DNA from: Osedax fenrisi
Lineage: Eukaryota; Annelida; Polychaeta; Sabellida; Siboglinidae
DNA: 64,000 nt
Assembly: GCA_964019155.1 (NCBI GenBank)
Contig: OZ025239.1
Location: forward strand, 75,627,394-75,691,393
Direction of reading: 5' to 3'
Both the position numbers and the translations under genes were made by a program. Below are positions 25,776 to 40,530 of the stretch, in pieces. Positions within the stretch are counted from its first letter, which is position 1; each line of letters opens with the position of its first letter. Below the pieces are notes generated by a model. That model was not told the origin of the DNA, ran no database searches, and saw only the letters and a program-made list of their open reading frames with translations.

Positions 25776-28233
25776 CCATTGATCTTGTATTCTCCAGTTC
25801 TCTCCATTCTGAACTCGTGGTGAGTAATATTTCTAGGCTTGATCTACTTTCCGATCACTTCCTTATCTCATTCAAAACTAACTTTACTATCACTCTTAAT
25901 CAGAAAACACGTATTACATACAGACCCATTAAGAAAATTAATTCCATGATATTCTTAGCTGACTTACATTCTGCTTTAGGTGACTACTGTTATTCTCCAG
26001 TTGTATTAAATTCCATACTATCCCATCTTCTCGATAAACATGCGCCTTCAAAAACTATATCAGTAACTCTACATCCTGATACCCCATGGTTTACTTCCCA
26101 CCTCATGTCCTTGAAACGATCACTTCGTAAATCTGAAAGAACATACATATCCTTGAGATCTTCATCTTCTAGAGCTTCATTCATTGAGCAACGTAAGATC
26201 TACAAGTTATCAGATCTACATATTTCCTATGCCAAATCTAGCTATTACACTCAGGTTATAAATGATCTTGCTTCTGATAACCGACGACTTTTCAGACTAG
26301 CTAATAAGTTGTTATCTCCCCCAAAACCAGCATTACTACCATCTATAATTAATATTTCTCCATTACAATTAAGCTGTCTTTTCTCCAAAACATTTTCTAA
26401 TAAGATTGACTCCATCATAATAAAGATCAATAACCATACCCTTACTGCCAATTATCCTTCAATCATAGTTACCCCACCTATATCTGTTTTCTTAAGTTTT
26501 TTTCGTCCGCCACATATATCTCTCATATCTAAACTACTAAATGCATCCTCTTCGATATCTCCCTCCGATCCTGTTCCACTATCTATTTTTAAACTTTACT
26601 CCGATTATCTATGTCCAACTATCTGTAACATCATCTCATATTCCCTAAATTCCGGTACTGTCCCTTCAATTTTTAAACAAGCAATAATCACTCCCATTCT
26701 TAAAAAACCTTCACTCGATCCTGATTCACTTCTCAATTATCGCCCAATTTCTCAGCTACCTTTGGTGAGTAAAATTTTGGAAAGAGTTGTCTCTCGTCAA
26801 CTAATCTCATATTTAACCGCCAATAATCTCCACATTCCTCAACAAAGTGGCTTTCGCCGAGGACACTCCACAGAAACAGCACTACTAAACGTAATTGATG
26901 TAATCACTTCTACCCTTAATACTAAAAACTGCTGTCAACTAGTAATGCTGGACATATCCAGTGCTTTCGATACGCTTGATCACAAAATTCTACTGTCCCG
27001 TCTACACCTGCTTGGAGTTAGAGACCTTGCCCTCTCATGGTTTACTTCATATCTATTTGACCGTAGTAGCAGTGTAAAAATATATAATTCTTTTTCTTCC
27101 CCTTCTCCTATGAAATATGGTGTTCCCCAGGGATCAGTACTCGGTCCTTCACTTTTCTCAATTTATTTATACCCATTACCATCCATAATATCTAAATATC
27201 CAAATATATATTACCATCTTTATGCAGATGACATACAACTATATATGTTTCTTCCAACTAATTCATCACCAGGTCTCAATAATCAACTCTCTAATTGTGC
27301 TAATGACATTAAAGAATGGCTTATTTCTAATAATCTTCTCCTTAATACTTCCAAAACTACATTGTTGAATCTATCTCCATCACCAACTTACTTCCCTCCT
27401 TTTCTTATTGATAATATTGTAATATCTCCTTCTCCTACTGCATCTAACTTAGGTGTACTTTTTGATTCTACACTTTCCTTCATTCCTCATATTACTGCCA
27501 TCACTAAATCTGCAAATTATCATCTATTTAGAATTAGAAAAATACGAAAATCAATTACTGTATCTCTTACTAAAACTCTAGTTAATTCCCTTGTACTCTC
27601 ACGCATAGATTACTGTTCCTCAATCCTTATAAATATTCCATTATCATCTATCTCTCCCTTAAATCGAGTTATTCGTTCATCAATCCGTACAACATATAAC
27701 CTACGTATTCGAGATCATTCCTCTACTTCCTCATACCAACACATATCTCCATGGTTCACATTTAACAAACGCTCTGCTTATCGCATATTATCTATTGTTC
27801 ATTCCTCAATATACTCTTCAAATTGCCCTTCATATATTTCTGCTTCTCTAGTACAAAGAGCTCCCCTTCCATCACTTAGTAACCATGCATCTCACCTTCT
27901 ATCTACCCCTATTCTACGTCCCTCAAAAATGAATACTCGGGCACTGAGTTATATTGGTCCTAAGCTATGGAATTCACTCCCGCCCTATATTAGATCCATA
28001 AAATCGCATAAAACATTCATGAAATATATACAACAATTGATCTCAGGTGGTAACCTGAATTATTAATATTGTTTGTCATTATTATTTTATTAATTAATTT
28101 CCGTACGGCTTATTCTATTTTATTGTATTATTATTATTGGTATTTATTGTTTACCTACTTTTATTATTTGTATTCTATTATATACACCTTTGAGAAATCA
28201 TTTATGATTTATTTAAGTGTCTAAATAAACATT

Positions 28234-28283
<50 letters not shown>

Positions 28284-28365
28284 AAGTATTAAGAAGTATT
28301 AAGTCAATATATGTTCTGCATTTAGAAAATATCTATTAAATATATACCTTATCAACGAAATTATG

Positions 28366-28409
<44 letters not shown>

Positions 28410-30260
28410 TACTTTGAATATTGTACCAGAATTATTATGAGAATATGAAAAAGGTTTAACATTATGTTATTTATAACACGTTGAATAACTTTTATAAATG
28501 ACATTTTTCATATTCTCCTAATAATTCTGGTATAACTAATATAATATCAAATATATAGAATTATGTATGTCCTTTATTTGAATAATTAAATAATATTATA
28601 TATATAGGTGTGTATGTTTTAAGAGTGTGTTTAAACTATTATACATTCCTAATTACAATCAGTAACTTTTAATTTATTTATGAGGTCAATTTTACATAAT
28701 GTATACATTAAATATTATTACATATATGTAATAATATTTTAGCAAATTGACTAATATAATTATTTATTTTAAAACTACAGTATTTTCACAATCAAAATAA
28801 AATCATAGATGATACTTAGTATTATTTTTTAGATACCTTAGATGATTAATATATAGTTATCGTATTATTATAATATAGTTAAATCTTAATGAAAAGTATA
28901 ATCTTAAAAATATAATAGAGTATAAAGTTAACATATAGTATTCTTACTATTATAATAAAGTTAAAGGTTAAAATAAAGCAACCGAACAGATGTATAAAGT
29001 TAAAATATAATGTTCGTACTATTATAATAAAGTTAAAGGTTAAAAAAAGCAACCGAACAGATGTACTAAAGTTAAAATATAATGTTCGTACTATTATAGT
29101 AAAGTTAAAGGTTAAAATAAAGCAACCGAACAGATGTATAAAGTTAAAATATAATGTTCGTACTATTATAATAAAGTTAAAGGTTAAAATAAAGCAACCG
29201 AACAGATGTATAAAGTTAAAATATAATGTTCGTACTATTATAATAAAGTTAAAGGTTAAAAAAAGCAACCGAACAGATGTAATAAAGTTAAAATATAATG
29301 TTCGTACTATTATAGTAAAGTTAAAGGTTAAAATAAAGCAACCGAACAGATGTATAAAGTTAAAATATAATGTTCGTACTATTATAATAAAGTTAAAGGT
29401 TAAAATAAAGCAACCGAACAGATGTATAAAGTTAAAATATAATGTTCGTACTATTATAATAAAGTTAAAGGTTAAAATAAAGCAACCGAACAGATGTATA
29501 AAGTTAAAATATAATGTTCATACTAATATAATAAAGTTAAAGGTTAAAATAAAGCAACCGAACAGATGTAATAAAGTTAAAATATAATGTTCGTACTATT
29601 ATAATAAAGTTAAAGGTTAAAAAAAGCAACCGAACAGATGTAATAAAGTTAAAATATAATGTTCGTACTATTATAATAAAGTTAAAGGTTAAAAAAAGCA
29701 ACCGAACAGATGTAATAAAGTTAAAATATAATGTTTGTACTATTATAATAAAGTTAAAGGTTAAAATAAAGCAACCGAACAGATGTATAAAGTTAAAATA
29801 TAATGTTCGTACTATTATAATACAGTTAAAGGTTAAAATAAAGCAACCGAACAGATGTATAAAGTTAAAATATAATGTTCATACTATTATAATAAAGTTA
29901 AAGGTTACAATAAAGCAACCGAACAGATGTAATAAAGTTAAAATATAATGTTCATACTATTATAATAAAGTTAAAATAAAGTAGGCATAAAGATATAAAA
30001 AAGTTAAAAAAGAAATGTAAAATTATAATATATTAGCAAGTTATTATATAGTATACTATATATATGTATATATACATACTATTATAATGATTATCATTAT
30101 GAAATTCATACAATAAATTAGTTATCGTATTATCAATGTTTTTATTTAATTATCTTTAAATAGTTAGTCACGTCTACATTAAATATGAACTCGGCGGCTA
30201 ACTTTGATATAATCCAATATATATATATATATAGGTATATAGGTATATAGGTATATATAT

Positions 30261-30317
<57 letters not shown>

Positions 30318-33300
30318 TATGTATACTAAACTTATATTATACGTGTATCATAATTAATTGCAAATTATAGTTGAATTATTTTATAAGGAACGTATTTACG
30401 AATAATTATGTATACAATTTCGTAATAGGTATATATATATAGTTTATATCCTAGGGTTTATATTATATATGTAACATATATTAATCTAATATATTAATTT
30501 AATTAGTATGGTTACATACTGTGTATATAATCATGTGTACATGTATGTGATAAAAGTGTAACACGTAATATGTTGATCTAACAAATAAATAATATTTATA
30601 AGTAATATAAATATGGCGCCTCTAAGACATAACAACATTTTATAATACTCACGATTATAACATATATTGTATTATTCAGATAATTAAAATTTATTTAATT
30701 AGTCACTTATTGAAAGTAAATAAATATAAATGTAGGATATGATTAAATATAGGCAGTTTATTTAATATATATTGTTTTTAAAGTATTTGATAATTTATAA
30801 ATTAATTTTATTAATATTTCAGAATAATAGTATATTAAAATACGTTATTTCATTGATATTGTATATATTTAACTTATTATTTTTATTTAAATATAACCTT
30901 TATAAACTTAATAAAAGTATATATATTAATAAATAGTTATTAATATAGTTATAGTTATACCATTAATTTAAATACTTAAACGTGATGATTTATTAAAATA
31001 TTTTTAAATATAAATTAATTTTATTAATATTTAAGAATAATTGTATAATAAAAGTCGTTATTTCGTTGATATTGAATGTTTTTAACTTATAATTTTTTAA
31101 GCATATAATATTTACAAACTATAAGCAAAGTATATATATTAATATATAGCGATATGCACAATATTAATCCATAAAAATGATAATCTAGTATAATATTTTG
31201 TTTATTTACATTAAAAAGGCGGGTTTATTTTAAAATCGTCGGCCTGATTCTACGCCATCTTAATTCAGTGTTCGGGCCTGAGGTTATAGGAGGTCTTGCT
31301 AAGCCCAACCCTTCTATGTATATAGGAGTATGTAGAGCCCATGTAAGATCTTACAACTAAGATCTCTAGATAGGATACATTATAGTTTATATGTAAATAT
31401 TACTAGATGTGTGTGAGTGTGTGTGAACACAACAATTATTTAAATATAATAACATTATTTCACTTCTATTATTCTTATCTTAACTATTTTTTATAATTAA
31501 AAGTTGTTAAGAAAAGTATCAAATGATATATATTATCAATTACTAATTACCCTTAATAGTATATTCTAATATACTACATGATATTAGTATACAATATAGT
31601 ATACTATTAAGGTTACTTGTTAATTCATAGATTATAATTAGGTATACAATGAATATTTAAATATATATTCGAGATCAACAACATATTAGTTCAAATTCTG
31701 TTTCGAAATAGCAGAAAACACTACCAGTATTGTGCTGTAGTCATTTTGGTGAAGAAAAACACAAATAATGCATTGAAATAATAACTCCGACAAATATAAT
31801 GAATTAAATACATATGATATATAATTAAATTTGTGAAATAAGATTAACCATAATAGTCATATGAACAAGTTGTACGCTATAAGTAATACCTCTATAGAGG
31901 GGAACCTCCTGTCTACACATGCATGGCATTACGTGATACATTCTGCTATGATTCTTACGTAATATTACGTAACATATTGTTGTTACGATAACGTTACCCA
32001 GCAAACAGGAATAGCACCCTTAAAGCACCAATAAAGCATTATGCATGATTAAAACACCCTTAGGACACCTATAAAGCATTTACATTGTATTAAAGCACCT
32101 ATAAAACATTATTATGGCATTAATATTTAAGCATGTTTAAGCATTTATATTAAAACACCCTTAGGACACCTATAAAGCATTTACCTTGTATTAAAGCACC
32201 TATAAAACATTATTATGGCATTCATATTTAAGCATATTTCAGCATGTTTAAGCATTTATATTTAAAGCATTTAAGGCACCTGTAAAGCATTTACCTTGTA
32301 TTAAAGCACCTATAAAACATTATTATGGCATTCATATTTAAGCATATTTCAGCATGTTTAAGCATTTATATTTAAAGCATTTAAGGCACCTGTAAAGCAT
32401 TTACCCTGTATTAAAGCACCTATAAAACATTATTATGGCATTCATATTTAAGCATATTTCAGCATGTTTAAGCATTTATATTTAAAGCATTTAAGGCACC
32501 TGTTAAGAATTTACCTTGTATTAAAGCACTTATAAAACATTATTATGGCATTCATATTTAAGCATATTTCAGCATGTTTAAGCATTTATATTTAAAGCAT
32601 TTAAGGCACCTGTAAAGCATTTACCCTGTATTAAAGCACCTATAAAACATTATTATGGCATTCATATTTAAGCATATTTCAGCATGTTTAAGCATTTATA
32701 TTTAAAGCATTTAAGGCACCTGTAAAGTATTTACCCTGTATTAAAGCACCTATAAAACATTATTATGGCATTCATATTTAAGCATATTTCAGCATATTTT
32801 AGCATTTATATTAAAAGCATTTAAGGCACCTGTAAAGCATTTACCTTGTATTAAAGCACCTATAAAACATTATTATGGCATTCATATTTAAGCATATTTC
32901 AGCATGTTTAAGCATTTATATTTAAAGCATTTAAGGCACCTGTTAAGAATTTACCTTGTATTAAAGCACCTATAAAACATTATTATGGCATTCATATTTA
33001 AGCATATTTCAGCATGTTTAAGCATTTATATTTAAAGCATTTAAGGCACCTGTAAAGCATCAAAGATTTTGCGAAGCATTCCTTCGGAAAATCTTTGAAA
33101 GCATTTACATTGTATTAAAGCACCTATAAAACATTATTATGGCATTCATATTTAAGCATTTATATTAAAACACCCTACATTTTTGAATGTTGTACCAAGT
33201 TAAGTCGAAAAAAATATCATGACGCTTTTTAAAATATTTGTTGGATATTTTTATTGACATTTTTGAAAAAAACAATATTTTTTTGAAATATTTTTATATT

Positions 33301-33791
33301 TTTTTTTAAATATTTTTCGACATATTTTTAAAATATATTTTGTATTTTTTTAAATATTTTGTTTTATTTTTCAAATAATTTTTGAAATATTAAAAAAATA
33401 ATAATGCAGAATAAAGAATAGCTATAATTAATACACAATAGATAGACAAACAATCAAAAACCGAGCAACGCCGGGTCGGGTACGGCTAGTATACATATAT
33501 AAACTATAAATATATGGATATATTGCAAATATATATAACAAAATATGTGTTTTTCACCATCGATTTATAGTTTACAATATAAAATATAAATCTATGCATT
33601 TAATAATTCTGTATTATACTGTATTCTGTAATATACAAAGCTTATAATCTTTGTTAATATTTATCAACAACCAATATAATTAAAAATTAATTTGAAATCT
33701 AAGTTTTCATATATCATATAATTCAATTTCTAAGACATTAAAGTACAACAAAATAGTAAGTAGACATATTATTATATTATATAATAATATA

Positions 33792-33826
<35 letters not shown>

Positions 33827-34478
33827 TGTTGTAACTATATTTAAAATATCCGATATTTAATATTAATAATATCATATTATTATAATTATTATTATAATAT
33901 CGTTATTATAAAAGGGGTTTAACTTCAACTTTAAAGTTTAACTCTAATATTTAAATCCAACATTTAAAATAAAATTAATGCTTAATTGTGAAAGGGGTTT
34001 CACACCAACTCGAATGCAATTACGAACTCCAATAATTAGATGTAAAACCAATTTTAGTAGATTTCAATAATTATTATTAAATATAGTTAAACTTTAAGTT
34101 AAAGTTACTTTAACCTCTAATAAATATCGTAGACACAGACTAGAGGCGCCAAAAATCTATGACTAATAGTTTATTCGATATCTGATCGCGCGCTTTCGGA
34201 GTTGAGACGCCCGCCTCTATATATGGGCGTGTCATAGCTTAGCTATGCTTATTTGTTAAACCAACGTGTACACATAATACTGATATATATATATATATAT
34301 ATATATAATACATTATATATTATTATAATAATAATTATATATATATATTAAATATATTATATATATTAAATATATATATAATGGTTATATAATAACCTAT
34401 ATATAATACATTATATATATTTAATATATATAATGGTTATATAATAACCTATATATATATATAATGGTTATATAATAA

Positions 34479-34527
<49 letters not shown>

Positions 34528-34529
34528 AT

Positions 34530-34585
<56 letters not shown>

Positions 34586-37500
34586 ACTATAGATACATAA
34601 TAACTATAATAATATACGTATACATTTTATATGTTCATAATTATTATTCTTTACATATGATTATTATAATAATATAGTATATTTAACAGTAGAAATATAT
34701 ATTCTATTAATTTGTTTATTATATTTTATTTATTATAGTATACTTATGAATTAGTATAATTATTATACTATATTTATAAATATATATGTTTATACTATCA
34801 AAGATAATTTGAAATTATAATAATTATGAAAACATAAAATATATACCAAATTTCGCGATCTATTTAAAACCGTAACTATTGTTATTTAGATCGCTCGCGC
34901 GTGTGATTTTTAATAGGTAGTTTAGTTTTTTTTAAATATTAATATTAATTATACCTATATTATATACTATATAATATGTAAGGTAACCCCTTATCTCGTT
35001 TGGAGTGTTTTAATTTGGTTTGGTGATTTAGTGTTCAATATCAATTCTACTATTTATAAATAATTATTTAAATTAACATTGTGCGAGATAATTTTTATGG
35101 ACTTTTCAACTTATGGAGTACATCATGGTATTGCAGTTTTCATAGATGGGTGCCAACGATAGTTTCTGAGCAATGTAGTCTATGATTTCAAAGTTTGGAT
35201 GATGTGGGTATACCCTCATATATGACTATGTTTATGGCTAGAGCTAGTATATTGGTAGTGATTATATTATCTTATACATTACTTATTGAATAATAAAATA
35301 ATGTAGTTTATACCATTTTTTATTTGGTTATCTTATTTTATTTGCTATCTTGAATATGTTATATTTATAAAAATATGTGAATATAGGTTGTTAGCAATAA
35401 AACCCGTATTTTGAAATCAAAGGCTACAGACTAGCCTACAATGCACAGTCAACACGACGATGCGTTATAATGTTATAACTTATAAAATATAGATAGGCAT
35501 CTTCATCGTATAAGCTCGGTATAAACTCTAAACTTATTAATTTAACTTATTAAATATATAAGTTTACATATCATCTCATTTGTATATATTATATATCCAT
35601 CTAAATGACAACAGCAATCCATTATTATCATTGACACGACATCTTCAAGATAAACAAGAGAAGTCCATGTACTTTCGCCTTCGAGATAATAAATACGTTA
35701 GAAAATTATTAATATTTTATTTTATTATTTATTAATATTTTCAACTATATATTATGATAAATATAAACTTAATTCATCAACAGCAGTCCATGATATTTAG
35801 TAACGTGGTGCGTTAGAGATGACAACATCAACCTATGACCTTTCTTCTTCAATATGACAATAACGTTAGCAAATATTTATACTTATACCAAAGATTTTTC
35901 GAAGCAAATATATGACACTCCCTATATATACAATATGATACAATATAATGTTTATAATAAAAAAAAGCCAGCGTATGATAGAATACATTATTATTATAAC
36001 ATCTGCGCAAAAATAATATTTATAATATTTCAAGTTGGATAGTTTTAAAAACTGGTCTTTTCGTATTTATTACACTCGTGAAGTTATTGCGTCCCCTTCA
36101 CCTAAAAAATCAATCAATCCACAGCAGTCCATGATATTTAATGACTTGTCGCCTTCAAGATGACAACAGAATTCCATGATAATCAATGATATGATGCCTT
36201 AGAGATAACAATAGCAGTCTGTGCTGCCTTCGTGATTATCATAGAATCTCTGTGAAGCCCTCATTAGATACATGCTAGTAGCATGATTCCATATGCAACC
36301 TTATATTATATTTAGTATTTAATAGAACGTGGAATAAATATTCTGTATGAAGGAATATAATGTGAAAATGTAGTCATCATGACTTTTATATTGGGACATA
36401 TATTTTGGTCTGCATGCGTTCAGATGTGTTTAAACGTTACTCGAGTACTACCTCCCAACCCCAAATATTCACTCAACCTACTACTTATGATTATCCTATA
36501 AATTTATTTATATTGTAATAGATTATAAATAAATATAAAAAATATCTTGAATTAATACTATATAAATCTCCATACTTGTAAAGTTACTATATTTCTGTCT
36601 AAGCGTTCTCGTTCCCGTTCATTATTCTGTAACCGTTCCTTTCTGCGTTCCCGTTCCTACTTTTATATCCGTTCCCGTTCCAGGAAATGATTCTAATGAA
36701 ATTACTTATGCCATTAAGATGCTTTAATTTAGCACCCATAAGACATGTAAAAATGCTTTAATAATGCCATAAATATGCTTTAATTTAGCACCCATAAGAC
36801 ATGTAAAATGCTTTAATAATGCCATAAAGGTGCTTTAATTTAGCACCCATAAGACATGTAAAAATGCTTTAATAATGCCATATAGGTGTTATATAGGTGC
36901 TTAACTAGTTGAGCATTATTTAAAGCATGTGTGTAAAATGGTGCTCAACTAAGATGCTTTATAGGTGCTTTAAGGGTGCTATTCCTGTTTGCTGGGTATA
37001 TAACCCATGGGTTCGACGATACGATAATATTGCGTAATACGTGTTTAATGACATCATAAAGTAACGTAATCCACGTGTTTGAACATACAAAGGTTATATG
37101 ACCTTTATATATAGCCTTTATCATAACATAGTAAGGTTATATAACCATGTATGATGAATCATCACTGATTCATCACTAATGAACCGTGGGTATATGCATA
37201 TACATTTAAATGTGTTATAATGTGTGTTGCGTCATAACAATGTGGTATGACGCAACAACGCCGCTGCTGGGGGTGATGACGTAACCTTAGGGTGGACACG
37301 TGTCTGAGGCTGTTGATGAAGGCGCAAGGGATCAGAAACACCGACACCACAATTGTCCAGTCGGTCAGGGATAGGGCTGTAATGAACGGGAAACTTCCCA
37401 CCAATAGATCTCCGCACTGCGTGTGGGTGTTACTCGTGTAGTTATCATGTACGTTAAGCATGTCGTTATCATGTAGTTTCCGTGTAGTTTCCATATATAT

Positions 37501-40489
37501 ATATATTAATCATATAGTTAGCAATGCTAACTTATCATGTGGTATGTTTATCATTTACATTAATAATTCGTACTGATGTATAATTATGTAAGACATACAT
37601 TTTACCCATATACGTCACACACAAACACACACACTCACATACATACACATGCTCACACACACATACTCACACACACATACTCACACAAACACACACACAT
37701 ACTCACATACACATACAACCGTGTATATATTCAACCATCAACACACGCATACACGAATGTATAACCACACATACGCACGCATACACCATTAACGATACAC
37801 GCAAACATATATAAGCACTTATTTATCCGTCATCAGCGTAGGGTGTAGTCTTGCGACCTATAGTATTACCCATTCTTAACCACCTCTTACCATTCCCATC
37901 TTACTCCTACGGCAATCATGTATTACTCCTCGGTTACTCCTCATCTTATTCCCCTTATATTAAAAAATGTTGTCGATTTAAACACTTGATTTCTATGAAT
38001 TTTGAAATTATATAAATATGATGATAAAGATGTATAAGGTGTGTGTTACCAATATTGTAACTATCTAACGTTATTAGATGCTGGTGACGTCACATCAACT
38101 CTCTGACTACACCCATGCTTCACGATTAATGATATTATATGCTATTTAAACATATACATATATGTATACACATGTATACACGTTTAAACACATGTATACA
38201 TGTGTAGATAAGTATACCTTAACGAGTGTGTTAACGACTAAAACTAACTTAATGTATACACAAGGGGCATACTGTAGACACTAATTTGATGTCTACCATA
38301 AATGTTATGTATTTCGTATTAGATTAATATAAATAATAAAATTACTTGACCACGTATGCGATAATATATCTTAGTGCATGTTTTAAATAGAATTATACTA
38401 ATGGGATTAACTGGTAATAATTTGTTTAATAATTCTGTTGAACCCATTGATTCTATATCATATGATAAGTTGTATGTCTATGTATACAGGTATGTATGAC
38501 ATTAAAAGAAATAATAATTTTTTTTTTTAATAATTATATCTTAAACGAGGCGTCGTCAATTATTTATAAATATACATTCATTTATAAATTACTGATCTAA
38601 AAATGATTAAATTTATATTTTATTTACATTTCTTATATTTTTTATTAATTTTAGGTTATTTGTGAAGACAAAAATAGTTCAATATTTAGTATACAATTGG
38701 ATCAATCCATCGATATATCTTACATGTCATAATTTATGGCATTCGTACGTTACATAGTAAAAAAATATATAAAAGAAGGGTTGCTTTTCTGTGACCAATT
38801 ACAACGACAGCTAAAGAGTGGAAGTATTTGATATATTAAAATCATTTTATATTACTAACGATTTATAATGGATTAAATTAATTTCGGTGAGTACTAACGG
38901 AGCACCAAGTATGTTGGCATAAAATCAAGAATAATTAAACTTTTCACAAATAAACCACCAGAAGTAATCAGCATACACTGTTTAATTCATAGACAAGCGT
39001 TAGCTTCACGAGATATTCCAGAATATTTATCAACAATTTTAAAAACAGTAATAAAAACCGTGAATTTTATTAAGTCGAGTTCTTTGATAAATCGGCTATT
39101 CAAAAAAATGTGTGAAGAAATGAACTCAGACTTTGACAACTTATTATATTATACTCAGATCCGATGGTTATCAAAAGGTAAAGTTGTAAAGAGAGTTTAT
39201 TCTCTTAATGATGACATTATTATTTGTCTTCGAGAACAAAATATGATTGAACTAGAAATGCAATGGGAAGAACATAGTTCATCTTGGGATTTTCATATCT
39301 TGTTGACACGTTCGATGTACTTAATACATCGAACACTTCTTTACAAGGTAATATTTATTTATATATAATCTGCAATTATATTTAAATTATTTATCTAGGA
39401 AAAAAATAAATATTTGCCTGAATTAATATCTCAGATTCCTGGATTGATTGGAAAATATGATAACTGGTATCGTAAGACTTTAACTCTAAGACAAGAACTT
39501 CGCTAAGTTCCATACGCTAAGTTCCTATACTAAATATGTTGATTAATATAATCAAATTCCGAAAACTGAAATACAATACAATATAACAACGCATTTAATT
39601 AATCTTTCAGATGAATTAAAATGTATTTCCAGAAATTGACAATCATCTTTATAATATAGCACTTCATTCCTTTTATGTTGATATTAAAGATATCGATGAA
39701 TATAACCGGGAACAAAGTGAACTCATAATGATGCAACATGATATCAGTGCATATCACGAATTTGTAACAAAAGAACTAGGATTTTTTAGGATATAATTTG
39801 TGGATGTCGTGAAAATATCCCATCCACATTTATTTAATTTATTAATTAAAATGTGTAACTTTATGCAAGCACATATCTATGTGAAAGGGCATTTTAGGAT
39901 TTATTAAATTTGAAAAATAAAAAAATAAAAAAATTAGAAGTTGAAACAGACCAGAGATGCACTCTATCAGAAACATAGCCAGATATTGATAAATTAGTAT
40001 CAAGAATGCAAATACACAATATTTACAAATAATATATTACATATTTTATATATTTGTAATACATTTATTTTAAAAAGTTAACTTATTTTTGTTAATATAT
40101 TATTTAAAAAAAATTATACTTAGGGGTCGTTTTATATAAAAAAAACTTAAAAGGGGTCGCCGAAGAAAAAGTCTGGGAACCACTGACCAATAGAAAGAGA
40201 GCGGCTCGTCGATAACATCTAGGTACCCGTATGTAGGTAATCGGACCATGGTACAGTAACTCTCACGGTACATCTAGATAGCGTAGCACTATTAATTACG
40301 TAATTAAAAGTCAGCACTAATCTGATCAATGATCTCAGAAGTTGAACACGTACACTTCATATAAGATATCCTATATATATATATATATATAGGATAGACA
40401 TACACGTATACTTTGTATATATACTGATACCACTGAATATGAGTGTACGACTTGTGTATTATATATAGGCCTATATACCGGTATATATC

Positions 40490-40530
<41 letters not shown>

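Larger units (their letters stand above)
25156..31298. mobile_element. Family D transposon, 6.1 kb, non-autonomous
   Basis: Perfect 36-bp terminal inverted repeats (25156-25191 and 31263-31298, beginning CAAGACCTCCTATAACCTCA) lie just inside a perfect 7-bp direct repeat, CTAAGCC (25149-25155 and 31299-31305). Weaker inverted similarity continues inward for about 40 bp more. Inside are an L2 LINE (25774-28240), a 72-bp tandem array and AT-rich DNA. No DDE transposase was recognised. The perfect ends suggest fairly recent movement. Because the direct repeats match only the outer pair, this is one element rather than two unrelated copies. Confidence 0.88.
31995..36998. mobile_element. Family F transposon, 5.0 kb, non-autonomous
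   Basis: Inverted ends of about 46 bp, beginning TACCCAGCAAACAGGAATAG (31995 onward and, reversed, up to 36998), with one or two mismatches and a TA at each border. Next to each end lies a repeat array built from related AAAGCACC/TAAAGCAT words in opposite orientation: about 110-bp units at 32040-33180 and about 54-bp units at 36700-36900. The interior is AT-rich with no transposase frame. A TA target suggests a Tc1/mariner-type mover, but that is inference. Confidence 0.8.

Noticed and set aside
28879..29268. Minus-strand repetitive 129-residue frame
   Set aside because: Translation of the 72-bp tandem array; unit indels break the frame elsewhere in the array.
32040..33180. CRISPR-like appearance of regularly spaced repeats
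   Set aside because: Units are tandem without unique spacers, and the genome is eukaryotic.
37162..37494. Single open frame of 110 codons read as a small gene
   Set aside because: Only 37286-37416 is coding (VIAAT exon 5); both sides are intron with good splice sites.
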